Below are positions 17,474 to 25,513 of a stretch of 39,768 nucleotides of DNA, one piece after another. The stretch covers positions 1-39,768 of the forward strand of contig SFPR01000031.1 of assembly GCA_004551865.1 (NCBI GenBank). The letters run 5' to 3'. Each line of letters starts with the position of its first letter. Positions within the stretch are counted from its first letter, which is position 1. The DNA comes from Bacteroidales bacterium. GTDB taxonomy: Bacteria; Bacteroidota; Bacteroidia; Bacteroidales; P3. Position numbers and translations under genes: made by a program. The notes under the pieces were generated by a model, which did not search any database, was not told where the DNA came from, and saw only the letters and a list, made by a program, of their open reading frames with translations.

Positions 17474-18795
17474 ATCCTTACAACCTTCTCTATGCCGTCA
17501 ATGGCTTTTATGTTGTCGATTAGTTTGTTCAGATTTTCGGCATCGGAAATGTAAACCATGAGGCTGCCTTCAAAAATTCCCTCGCTGCTTTCCATAACCA
17601 AGCCTCTGATATTGATATTCCACACTTCGGAAATCACACTCGTTATTTCCTGCAACAAGCCCTTGCGGTCAATACCCACCAACTTTATTCCTGCAAGGAA
17701 AGTTATCTTTTCGTTCTCTCTCCATTTTGCTTTGATGATTCGATTGCCATATTTGCTCATCTCATCTATTGCGTGCTTGCAGTTGGTACGGTGAACCTCA
17801 ATACAGTTGTCTCTTATCAAGCCCACAATGTCGTCTCCCGGAATAGGGTTGCAGCAAGAGGCTGTTTTGTAAGGGAGTTTTTCGGCATCTTTTTTCATCA
17901 ATACCATTTCCGGATTGTTCTTTACCTGTTCGGTAATCTCTTCTTTGAGAGTTTTTTCGCTTTTTTGTTTCTTTCTCGGGGTGAAAGGGTTTCTCAACAG
18001 CAGCCATGTGGAGTTTTTTTCGGGCTTTGCAAAGCATTGTCTCACCTTTTGTTCTCCTATGGTGTCGTTATACACAAGGAAAAAGAAGTCTGTAAGATTG
18101 CTTTGCTTGCAATACTGTCTCAGCTTGTCGATGTTGTTTTCCGAATATTCTATTCCCAAAGATAAGAACAGCTCTCTGAGCTTTGTCTGCCCTGCCGACA
18201 TATATCCCGTTCGGTATTCTCTTATATACTTCTTGATTTCGGAAGAGGCTTTTGAGGTCTTGACCAACTTTAACCACTCTTCTTTTGGGTGAATTATCTT
18301 TGAGGTGATTATTTCCACCTGATCGCTTGGGTGAAGTATGTGTTCAATGGGAACAACCTTATAATTGACTTTTGCACCCATGCAATGGTTGCCCAGTTCG
18401 GTGTGAACGTTGTAGGCAAAGTCCAAAACGCTTGCTCCAACCGGAAGATTGACGCTCTTGCCCTTTGGAGTAAAGACAATAATTCGGTCGGTAACCACGT
18501 CCAACTTGAAGTCATTGACAAAATCGACAGCCGTCGAGGTATCGTTATCCAACAATTCTCTGATTTGAGAGAGCCAATTATCAAGATTTTCGTCCAATTC
18601 ACCTTCCTTGACCTCCTTATATTTGTAGTGAGCCGCCAATCCCTTTTCTGCAACCTCGTCCATTCGCTGACTTCTTATCTGAACCTCGACCCATTGTCCC
18701 TGTTCGCTCATCACAGTGCAGTGAAGAGCCTCATAACCATTGCTTTTGGGATTGGTAAGCCAGTCTCTGAAACGATTGAGCTTCTGATTGTACAT
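17470..18795 (-). pseudogene. C-terminal fragment of RelA/SpoT (rest of synthetase domain, TGS, zinc-finger, ACT)
   Basis: This is the downstream half of a bifunctional (p)ppGpp synthetase/hydrolase. Family-like sequence in this frame really begins at 18819 with AVYSIISS, preceded by an in-frame TAG; the ATG at 18795 is therefore an internal Met, not a genuine start. It contains the remaining synthetase motifs (KSNGYEALH, EVQIRSQRMDEVAEKGLAAH), a TGS domain (RIIVFTPKGKSVNLP), a Cys-rich domain (TASCCNPIPGDDIVG, with further Cys after it) and a C-terminal ACT domain. It cannot form a complete synthetase site by itself. Its 3' end overlaps the comF stop. Without a new start it is probably not translated. 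Confidence 0.85.
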
Positions 18796-19663
18796 CGATG
18801 ATATGATAGAATAAACCGCCTAAGATAATCCTTATTGCAAAAATATCATAAATGTCTTCAAACTTCACACCCTTGTTTTCGATTTTGCCGATTATGGAAG
18901 TGATAGACTTCACTCTTCCCGAGAGAGTGAACTTAAAGCCTCTTTCTGTAAGTTTTTGCTTTATTGGTTTGGCAAATTCGGTAATAAATTCGTTTCGTTG
19001 TTCTTCTGTATCTTTCAATCGGGAAGCTATGTCGTTATATGCCTTTGGGTTGATATACTTTGTGGCAAGGTCTTCAAGCTCGCTCTTGATTTTGTAAAGT
19101 CCGAGCCTGTGAGCAAGAGGTACATAGAGCTGTTGAGTTTCGGAAGCGATTTTCAGCTGTTTGTTTTCGGGCATGCTTTCGAGTGTTCTCATGTTGTGAA
19201 GACGGTCGCACAGCTTAATCAAAATCACCCTCATGTCATTACCCATTGCGGTGAGCAACTTCTTGAAGTTTTCGCTCTGAATAGAGTTGTTGGCATAGTC
19301 AAACACACCTTCGATTTTTGTAAGACCATCGACAATCTGGGCAACCTTTTTATCAAAGATATGTTCTATGTCTTCCAATGTATATTCCGTATCTTCGACA
19401 ACGTCATGCAAGAAAGCACAAACCACAGCCGTTGCACCCAATCCCAAATCTTCTGCGGCAATGGTTGCAACCTCCAAAGGGTGATAAATATAAGGTTCGC
19501 CCGTTTTTCGTCTCACTCCTGCATGGGCGTTCATTGCAACCGTAAAAGCCTTTCTTATCTGACGTTTTCCTTCGTTTGTTACATTGTTTGAAACAATGCG
19601 AATGATATGTTTGTATCGTCTTAAAATCTCTTTTCTTTCTGCTTGTTCGTCAATAACATACAT
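18731..19663 (-). CDS. N-terminal part of RelA/SpoT: intact (p)ppGpp hydrolase domain, synthetase domain broken
   Basis: This is the upstream half of a Rel/SpoT protein. The HD-type hydrolase is complete: HPLEVATI, FLHDVVEDTEYT (metal-binding His-Asp) and KLCDRLHNMRTL are all present. The synthetase domain begins normally (GRVKSITSIIGKI, then EDIYDIFAIRIIL) and then breaks at about 18821. The next 29 residues are out of frame up to the stop at 18731. Compared with the usual Bacteroidales Rel, about 12 residues joining AIRIIL to CWxVYSI are missing, so roughly 35 nt were deleted and the frame was lost. The product could hydrolyse (p)ppGpp but not make it. The gene follows tadA by 4 nt in one transcript. 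Confidence 0.87.
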   Translation of the reverse strand: MYVIDEQAERKEILRRYKHIIRIVSNNVTNEGKRQIRKAFTVAMNAHAGVRRKTGEPYIYHPLEVATIAAEDLGLGATAVVCAFLHDVVEDTEYTLEDIEHIFDKKVAQIVDGLTKIEGVFDYANNSIQSENFKKLLTAMGNDMRVILIKLCDRLHNMRTLESMPENKQLKIASETQQLYVPLAHRLGLYKIKSELEDLATKYINPKAYNDIASRLKDTEEQRNEFITEFAKPIKQKLTERGFKFTLSGRVKSITSIIGKIENKGVKFEDIYDIFAIRIILGGLFYHIIDVQSEAQSFQRLAYQSQKQWL

Positions 19664-19667
19664 TGTC

Positions 19668-20117
19668 TCAGTGTCTTTTATCGATGAAAAAATCTTTCAA
19701 TATCGCAGAGCATTCGTTCTCCAAAACTCCTCCCGATACCTGTGTTTTCGGGTGATATAAACTTTTGCCGACTGTCGAAGCTCCTCTTTTTTCGTCCCAA
19801 GCTCCAAACACCACCCTGCCAATTTGAGACCAGAAAAGCGCTCCTGCACACATCACACAAGGTTCAAGAGTAACAAAAAGCGTACAATCTGTCAAATATC
19901 TGCTTCCGAGAAAATCGGTTGCACAAGTAATCAACTGCATTTCGGTGTGAGCTGTCGGGTCGTTCAGGCGTTTTACCATATTATGACCTCGGGCAATGAC
20001 CTCGTTGTTGCACACAATCACCCCTCCGACAGGAACTTCTCCGCTCTGTGCGGCATACTCTGCCTGCTGCAAAGCAAGACGCATAAAATACTCATCACCA
20101 TATTCCAACACACTCAT
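19668..20117 (-). CDS. tadA: tRNA-specific adenosine-34 deaminase
   Basis: This is a 149-residue zinc-dependent deaminase that converts A34 to inosine in tRNA-Arg. The catalytic zinc motifs are AHTEMQ (His and catalytic Glu) and EPCVMCAGA (two Cys). The frame is open to an upstream ATG at 20138. I prefer the ATG at 20117 because the family-like sequence begins YGDEYFMRLALQQAEYA just after it and because a TAATTTTG box at 20142-20149 would put the transcript start too close to the longer form. It ends 4 nt before the rel gene, so the two are probably co-transcribed. Confidence 0.9.
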   Translation of the reverse strand: MSVLEYGDEYFMRLALQQAEYAAQSGEVPVGGVIVCNNEVIARGHNMVKRLNDPTAHTEMQLITCATDFLGSRYLTDCTLFVTLEPCVMCAGALFWSQIGRVVFGAWDEKRGASTVGKSLYHPKTQVSGGVLENECSAILKDFFIDKRH

Positions 20118-20141
20118 GGCACAAAGTTTATAACACAATCA

Positions 20142-20149
20142 CAAAATTA
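20142..20149 (-). promoter_or_regulatory. Possible promoter -7 element for tadA-rel
   Basis: On the minus strand TAATTTTG matches TAnnTTTG, 25 nt before the preferred tadA ATG. No clear -33 TTTG lies at the expected distance, so this is a weak call. Confidence 0.35.
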
Positions 20150-20240
20150 CAATAAATTTGCGAAAAAAGCCGCCGTACAAACCGATGTTTTTTGCCCTTT
20201 TCGGCAAAGCCTCATACGCAACTCTTTTTTCAATCAAAAT

Positions 20241-20316
20241 AAAACGCCCTTTCATTCGGACAAAACGCCCTTTCGGCAAAATAAATCGGCGTTTTATTTT
20301 CTCAAAACGGCGTTTT
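20241..20316. repeat. Four-unit palindrome array C
   Basis: Units lie at 20241-20253, 20262-20274, 20283-20295 and 20304-20316, with centres exactly 21 bp apart. On the plus strand the first two have the variant core AAAACGCCCTTTC and the last two read AAATCGGCGTTTT and AAAACGGCGTTTT. Read on the minus strand, it aligns with array F: the unit AAAACGCCGATTT, then ATTTT, and the identical 8-nt spacer GTCCGAAT occur in both. The array is in sense orientation downstream of the M3 peptidase, beyond its terminator hairpins, and upstream of tadA. Confidence 0.83.
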
Positions 20317-20387
20317 GTCAGGAGCATTTTCAAACAAAAATCTGCTCTTATAACTATTTGATTTTCAATATCTCCGTTTGGCACGAA

Positions 20388-20425
20388 AAAAGTCGCCGAT
20401 CTTTTTGAAAATATCGGCGACTTTT
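20388..20425. terminator. Bidirectional terminator-like hairpin (13-bp stem)
   Basis: AAAAGTCGCCGAT (20388-20400) is the exact reverse complement of 20413-20425, around a 12-nt loop. On the minus strand the stem is followed by six T, so it could act as a second terminator for the M3 peptidase transcript. The plus-strand T-run is shorter. Confidence 0.6.
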
Positions 20426-20428
20426 CGG

Positions 20429-20469
20429 AAAAAGGCGGCGTTTTTCACAAAAAAAACGCCGCCTTTTTT
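20429..20469 (-). terminator. Rho-independent terminator of the M3 peptidase gene
   Basis: AAAGGCGGCGTTTTT (20431-20445) pairs perfectly with 20452-20466 around a 6-nt loop CACAAA, with T-runs at both ends. It begins 24 nt after the peptidase stop codon. The core GGCGTTTTT resembles the array units, so the terminator and the repeat family may share an origin. Confidence 0.75.
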
Positions 20470-20492
20470 GTTCAACTTCGCAAGTTGCAAGT

Positions 20493-22595
20493 TTACTTTA
20501 TCATTCCTCTGTTTCTCAACAAGGCTTTGATGTCAGGTTCTTTGCCTCTGAAATTTTTGTAGAGCGTCATTGCATCTTTGGTAGAGCCGCTTGACAAAAG
20601 CACTTTGAACTTGTCGGCTGTTGTTTTGTCGAAAATGTTTCCGGCTTCTTTGAATGCCTCAAAGGCATCGGCGTCCAACCATTCGCTCCAAGTGTAAGAA
20701 TAGTATCCTGCCGAGTATCCTCCGTCGCCAAAGCAGTGAGAGAAATAAGTAGAACGATAACGCGGAGGAATTTGACTTATCATTCCAATCTTTTGCATGG
20801 CAGCTTTTTCAAGCTCTTGGGTATTTACCTTTTCTCCTGCCTTGATTGAGTGGAATGTCATGTCGAGATACGATGCTGCCAACAACTCGCTAAATGCAAA
20901 TCCTTGGTTGAAAGTTCCCACGGCTTTCATTCTCTTTACCATCTCCTCAGGTATCACGTTTCCTTTCTCATCTTTTGCATACATTGCCAACACTTCGGGT
21001 TCAAAACACCAGTGTTCCAATATCTGAGACGGCAACTCCACAAAGTCTCTCGACACATTTGTTCCCGAAACCGAAGGATAGGTGCAATCAGATAGCAGTT
21101 GGTGAATTGCGTGTCCCATTTCGTGGAAAACAGTTGAGGCTTCGTCTGCCGTAAGAGTGGTTCTGCCGTTTGGAGCTTTGGCAAAGTTGAAGCATACTGT
21201 GATTATGCAAGTTGTGTTTTTGCCGTTTTGGCGATATTGACCGCGGTATTCGTTGCACCATGCTCCCGATTGTTTTGAATTTCTTGTGAAAGGATCCCAA
21301 TAGAGTATGCCGACGTGTTCGCCCTTTTCGTTCTTTGCCTCAAATGCAGTAACGTCTTGAGCATACACAGAGATGTCTTTTCTCTCGGTAAAGCTGATTC
21401 CGTAAAGTTTTTTCAATACCTCAAAGCAACCCTCTCTCACATTGTTAATCTCAAAGTAAGGTCTTGTTGCCTCTGCATCGAAGTTATATTTTTGCTGACG
21501 CACCTTTTCGGCATAGTAATACATATCCCATGCTTCGAGAGTTGCACCTTTTTCGTCCTTGTCGAGAAGTTTTTGGAACTCTGCGGCTTCTTGCTTTGCA
21601 ACAGGCACAGAATAGGACAACAAGTCTTCCAAAAGTTTGAACACATTTTCGGGTTTCTTTGCCATTCTCTCTTCCAACTGATAATCGGCAAAGGTTTCAT
21701 ATCCCAAAAGATTGGCTTTCTTTGCTCTGAGTTCGGCCATTTTTGCAACCAAAGCATTGTTGTCTGTTTCGCCTCCGTTGTTGCAACGGTTCACTCTTGC
21801 GTTGAAAATCTCTTTTCTGAGTTCTCTGTTTGCAGCGTAGGTAACAAAAGGAATGAAAGAAGGATTGTCGAGCGTAAATACCCACTTGCCTTCTTTTCCA
21901 AGCTCTTTTGCAGTTGCCGCAGCCTTGTCAATCTCTCCCTGAGGCAAACCTTTGAGGTCTTCTTTCTTCTCGATGACAAGTTGATAGCTCTTTGTCTCTT
22001 TCAAAAGATTTGCATCAAACTTTGCCTCTGTGGTGGTTAGTTCCCCATTAACCTGCCTTAGCTCTTTTTGTTTTGCCTCATCGAGCAACGCACCGTTGCG
22101 AACAAAGCTCTTGTAGGTCTTTTCCAACAAAGCACTCTGCTCTTCGGTATATTTTTGGCTCTCTCTTGCGTCCCAAACAGCTTTTACCCTCTTAAATAAA
22201 TCGGCATTCATCGACACATTGTCCGAATGCTGAGCCAACATAGGACCAATTTTTTCTTGCAAGTCTTGCAATTCCTTGCTTGTATTGGCAGCCATCATGT
22301 TGAAATAAATGCCTTGTATTCTCGAAAGAGACTGACCGCTGTAATCCAATGCGGCAATGGTGTTGTCAAACGTTGCAGCCTCTTTGTTGGAAACAATTTG
22401 CTCAATTTCCTTTTCGTGTTCGGCTATTGCCGCTTCAAAAGCAGGCAAATAGTGTTCGGGTTTTATTTTCTCAAAAGGGGCAGTCTCAAAAGGAGTGTCC
22501 CATTTCTGCAAGAGAGGATTGTCTTTGTCTCCCTGCTTGCCGCAACCTGCAAACATCAAGCCTGCTGCGAGCAATGTAATCATTGTCTTTTTCAT
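20493..22595 (-). CDS. M3-family metallopeptidase lipoprotein (Dcp/oligopeptidase A type)
   Basis: This is a 700-residue zinc peptidase of the thimet oligopeptidase family, close to peptidyl-dipeptidase Dcp. The zinc motif HEMGH is at residues 491-495, inside VFHEMGHAIHQLL, and the third ligand region follows as VELPSQILEHW. The frame is open to 22781, but I start at the ATG at 22595 because it gives a lipoprotein signal peptide (MKKTMITLLAAGLMFAGC) with lipidated Cys18. The protein is therefore expected to be membrane-anchored on the periplasmic side, where it would cut peptides. The start is divergent from recA. A terminator hairpin follows the stop codon. Confidence 0.9.
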   Translation of the reverse strand: MKKTMITLLAAGLMFAGCGKQGDKDNPLLQKWDTPFETAPFEKIKPEHYLPAFEAAIAEHEKEIEQIVSNKEAATFDNTIAALDYSGQSLSRIQGIYFNMMAANTSKELQDLQEKIGPMLAQHSDNVSMNADLFKRVKAVWDARESQKYTEEQSALLEKTYKSFVRNGALLDEAKQKELRQVNGELTTTEAKFDANLLKETKSYQLVIEKKEDLKGLPQGEIDKAAATAKELGKEGKWVFTLDNPSFIPFVTYAANRELRKEIFNARVNRCNNGGETDNNALVAKMAELRAKKANLLGYETFADYQLEERMAKKPENVFKLLEDLLSYSVPVAKQEAAEFQKLLDKDEKGATLEAWDMYYYAEKVRQQKYNFDAEATRPYFEINNVREGCFEVLKKLYGISFTERKDISVYAQDVTAFEAKNEKGEHVGILYWDPFTRNSKQSGAWCNEYRGQYRQNGKNTTCIITVCFNFAKAPNGRTTLTADEASTVFHEMGHAIHQLLSDCTYPSVSGTNVSRDFVELPSQILEHWCFEPEVLAMYAKDEKGNVIPEEMVKRMKAVGTFNQGFAFSELLAASYLDMTFHSIKAGEKVNTQELEKAAMQKIGMISQIPPRYRSTYFSHCFGDGGYSAGYYSYTWSEWLDADAFEAFKEAGNIFDKTTADKFKVLLSSGSTKDAMTLYKNFRGKEPDIKALLRNRGMIK

Positions 22596-22682
22596 CTTAA
22601 TATGTTGTTTTTTGTTATCAATATTCTCAAATTGCAGAGCAAAAACCTGCAATAGTGTCATCAAACACGCAAGTTTGAGATG

Positions 22683-22690
22683 CAAAGGTA
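22683..22690 (-). promoter_or_regulatory. Promoter -7 element for the M3 peptidase
   Basis: On the minus strand TACCTTTG matches TAnnTTTG, 88 nt before the peptidase start codon. This supports the short start and makes the upstream extension of the open frame untranslated leader. No -33 box was recognised. Confidence 0.45.
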
Positions 22691-22725
22691 AACATAAAAA
22701 CATTACTTTAAGGCTGAAAGAGTGG

Positions 22726-22751
22726 AAAAACGCCGTAATAAGGGCGTTTTT
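22726..22751. repeat. Single hairpin related to the palindrome arrays, in the divergent peptidase-recA region
   Basis: AAAAACGCC (22726-22734) pairs with GGCGTTTTT (22743-22751) around the loop GTAATAAG. It has the same AACGCC/GGCGTT core as the array units but occurs once. It lies between the two divergent promoters, so it is an odd place for a terminator. Confidence 0.6.
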
Positions 22752-22797
22752 TAGCCACTTTGCGGGCATAAGTTCCCTCAAAGTGAAAAAAAATACC

Positions 22798-22805
22798 TAC
22801 TTTTG
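22798..22805 (+). promoter_or_regulatory. Promoter -7 element for recA
   Basis: TACTTTTG matches TAnnTTTG, 28 nt before the recA ATG. A TTTG at 22759-22762 is too far away (35 nt) to be the -33 box. No LexA-type dyad was recognised. Confidence 0.45.
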
Positions 22806-22833
22806 TGCTTCCTAATCAAAAAAACATTCAACT

Positions 22834-23856
22834 ATGGCGAAGGAACAAGACATGGCAGCCGAGAAATTGGAAAAATTGAAAGTATTACAGGCTGCCATTT
22901 CCAAGATAGAGAAGAACTATGGCAAGGGTTCGATAATGAAACTCGGCGACAAAGCCGTCGAACAAATGGATACAATCTCCTCAGGCTCTATTGCACTCGA
23001 TTCTGCTCTCGGAGTGGGAGGATTTCCCAAGGGAAGAATAATCGAAATCTACGGTCCGGAGTCTTCGGGTAAGACAACACTTGCAATACACGCCATTGCA
23101 GAGAGCCAAAAAAACGGAGGTTTGGCAGCCTTTATTGATGCCGAACACGCTTTTGACAGCAACTATGCAAAGAAATTGGGCGTCGATGTAGATAATCTCT
23201 ACATTTCCCAACCCGACAATGGAGAACAAGCACTCGAAATTGCCGACAACCTTATCAGTTCGGGAGCAGTCGATATAATAGTCATTGACTCTGTTGCAGC
23301 CCTTACTCCGAAGAGCGAAATTGACGGAGAAATGGGAGACAGCAAAATGGGACTTCATGCACGTCTTATGAGCCAAGCATTGAGAAAAATGACGGCAACG
23401 ATAAGCAAAACAAAGTGTTGCTGCATCTTTATCAACCAACTGAGAGACAAAATCGGCGTTATGTTCGGTTCACCCGAAACAACAACGGGAGGAAACGCCC
23501 TCAAGTTCTATTCCTCAATACGTTTGGACATAAGAAGAATACAAGCTATCAAAGACGGAGAAACAAATATCGGAAACAGAGTAAGAGTCAAGATAGTGAA
23601 AAACAAAGTTGCACCTCCGTTTCGGCAGGTAGAATTCGATTTGTTGTTCGGTCAGGGCATCAGCAAGATGGGAGAGTTGGTCGATATAGGCGTCGATGCA
23701 GGCATAATCAAGAAAAGCGGTTCTTGGTTCAGCTATGGAGAGACCAAACTCGGACAAGGACGAGAAGCAGTCAAGCAGTTGCTTGCCGACAATCCCGAAT
23801 TGCAAGAAGAAATTGCAGAACAAATCAAAGAATACCTTGCTTCGGACAATGAATAA
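22834..23856 (+). CDS. recA: Recombinase RecA
   Basis: This is the 340-residue strand-exchange protein. Walker A GPESSGKTT is at about residues 75-83, Walker B is VDIIVIDSVAAL, and the L2-region motif is FINQLRDKIGVMFGSPETTTGGNALKFYSS-like sequence, named here by its start INQLRDKIGVMFGS. The N-terminus (KEQDMAAEKLEKLKVLQAAI) is a helix. No intein or frameshift is seen. The gene is monocistronic or followed by nadE 62 nt later, and is divergent from the M3 peptidase. Confidence 0.96.
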   Translation: MAKEQDMAAEKLEKLKVLQAAISKIEKNYGKGSIMKLGDKAVEQMDTISSGSIALDSALGVGGFPKGRIIEIYGPESSGKTTLAIHAIAESQKNGGLAAFIDAEHAFDSNYAKKLGVDVDNLYISQPDNGEQALEIADNLISSGAVDIIVIDSVAALTPKSEIDGEMGDSKMGLHARLMSQALRKMTATISKTKCCCIFINQLRDKIGVMFGSPETTTGGNALKFYSSIRLDIRRIQAIKDGETNIGNRVRVKIVKNKVAPPFRQVEFDLLFGQGISKMGELVDIGVDAGIIKKSGSWFSYGETKLGQGREAVKQLLADNPELQEEIAEQIKEYLASDNE

Positions 23857-23918
23857 GACCATAAAATGGGAGGCTTTCGGCTGTTCCCCTTTTTGAATTT
23901 ACAAATGATTTTTTCAAA

Positions 23919-25454
23919 ATGAAGATAGCACTCTCTCAAATCAACCCAAGGACGGCTGATTGCAAGAAAAACCTCGAAACAATCAACAAAGAGCTTGCTC
24001 AAACCAACTCCGATGTGTTGCAAGTCTTTCCGGAGTTGTCGCTTTGCGGCTCTCCTCTTTTTGCTCTTTCGGATTATCAAGACACATACACCACTTCGAT
24101 GAGCTGTGCCGAAGAGCTATCAAACCAAAACAAAGACTTCATTTTCGGAATGCCGATAAAGCAAGACGGCAAAGCCTACAATGCCATGGTCTTTGTGAGA
24201 GAAGGACAAGTGCAAGCCCTTTCGACAAAGCAAAATCTCACATCTTTTGACGGAGGATTTTCAAAAGGAGGAGGCATCGAGCTGATTGAATACAACCAAA
24301 ACTCGATAGCATTCGGATTTTTGGACGACTTGGAAGCCTTTGTGGCACAATCAAAAAAAGCAAGCCTTGTTATATGTTCTGCCAATGTTGTCTTCGAATT
24401 GGACAAACAGCAACAGCTTCTTCAAAAACTCCAACCTTTGGTTCGTCGATTGGCGTGTCCGTTGGTTGTGGTCAATCGTTGCGGAGCCGAAGGCAGATAT
24501 ATCTTTGGCGGAGGCAGCTTTGTAATGCAGCCAAACGGCAACCTTGCAGAACAGCTGCCGCTTTTTGAACCTCAAACCCTTGTTGTGGAGACCGAAAAGC
24601 TCCACTCCTTGCGACAAAATCCCCTTTCAAGACCTGAAAAGCTCTTTGGAGCTTCCGTTCTCGGCATAAGAGACTACTTCCACAAGAACTCAATACCCAA
24701 AGCCGTCATAGGACTTTCGGGAGGTATCGATTCGGCATTGGTTGTCGCCCTTGCAGTCGAAGCATTGGGCAAAGAAAATGTGATAGGCGTGCTTTTGCCG
24801 AGTGAATACTCCACTTCGCACAGCATAACCGACGCAACACGCAGTGCAGAGCTTTTGGGAATAAAGTACTACACCATTCCGATAAAGGAAAGTTTTACAA
24901 CCGTTTTGTCTTCTCTCTTACCTGTTTTCGGCAATCTTCCATTCTCTTTGGCAGAAGAAAACTTGCAATCGAGAATACGTTGTTGCATTCTTATGGGAAT
25001 TGCAAACAAGATAGGAGCAGCCCTTTTGAACACCTCCAACAAGAGCGAAGCAGCCGTAGGATACGGCACTCTCTATGGCGACACTTCGGGAGGAATAGGT
25101 CCGATAGGAGATATGTACAAAACTCAGGTGTGGGAATTGTCCAAATGGATAAATCGCAACGGCGAAGTGATACCTCAAAACTCCATAACCAAAGCTCCTT
25201 CTGCCGAATTGCGTCCCGACCAGAAAGACAGCGACAGTCTGCCCGAATATGACTTGCTCGACCAAATCCTCTATCAACACTTGGAAGAGCGAAAAGACAA
25301 ATCAGAAATAATTGCAGCCGGATTTGACAAAGAAGTTGTCGAAAAAGTCCTCCGACTTGTGAAGATAAACGAATGGAAACGCCGACAGGCAGCTCCAAGT
25401 CTCAAAATGACCTCTTCAACCTTCGGATTGGACATACAAATTCCCGTTTCATAA
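23919..25454 (+). CDS. nadE: NAD+ synthetase with degenerate glutaminase (nitrilase) domain
   Basis: This is a 511-residue two-domain NAD synthetase. The C-terminal half is a complete synthetase: the ATP pyrophosphatase loop GLSGGIDSALV, then LNTSNKSEAAVGYGTLYGD. The N-terminal half has the nitrilase fold: Glu39 (FPELSLCG) and Lys104 (TKQNLTSF) are at the expected places. The expected catalytic Cys, normally in an ICEDxW-type motif about 30 residues after the Lys, is replaced by Leu135 in AFGFLDDLEA. Cys153 lies in a different strand. If that alignment holds, the glutaminase is dead and the enzyme would use free ammonia. The normal family uses glutamine. The gene lies between recA and purF. 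Confidence 0.9.
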   Translation: MKIALSQINPRTADCKKNLETINKELAQTNSDVLQVFPELSLCGSPLFALSDYQDTYTTSMSCAEELSNQNKDFIFGMPIKQDGKAYNAMVFVREGQVQALSTKQNLTSFDGGFSKGGGIELIEYNQNSIAFGFLDDLEAFVAQSKKASLVICSANVVFELDKQQQLLQKLQPLVRRLACPLVVVNRCGAEGRYIFGGGSFVMQPNGNLAEQLPLFEPQTLVVETEKLHSLRQNPLSRPEKLFGASVLGIRDYFHKNSIPKAVIGLSGGIDSALVVALAVEALGKENVIGVLLPSEYSTSHSITDATRSAELLGIKYYTIPIKESFTTVLSSLLPVFGNLPFSLAEENLQSRIRCCILMGIANKIGAALLNTSNKSEAAVGYGTLYGDTSGGIGPIGDMYKTQVWELSKWINRNGEVIPQNSITKAPSAELRPDQKDSDSLPEYDLLDQILYQHLEERKDKSEIIAAGFDKEVVEKVLRLVKINEWKRRQAAPSLKMTSSTFGLDIQIPVS

Positions 25455-25489
25455 CCTTTTGACCAACAAACAGACAAAACAATCTCCAC

Positions 25490-25507
25490 ATTATATATAT
25501 TATATAG
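25490..25507. promoter_or_regulatory. AT-only stretch upstream of purF
   Basis: A run of alternating T and A, TTATATATATTATATA, lies 7-24 nt before the purF ATG. It is close to a dyad and could help melting or RNA structure near the start. No TAnnTTTG box was seen in the 60-nt gap, so promoter identity is unclear. Confidence 0.3.
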
Positions 25508-25513
25508 AGAAAG

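Noticed and set aside
18731..18823. Programmed frameshift in rel
   Set aside because: About a dozen conserved residues are missing at the junction and the resuming frame is preceded by a stop codon. No slippery heptamer is evident, so a deletion explains it better.
23857..23918. Possible terminator after recA
   Set aside because: GGGAGGC and TTCCCC are near a T-run, but no stem longer than about four base pairs can be drawn.
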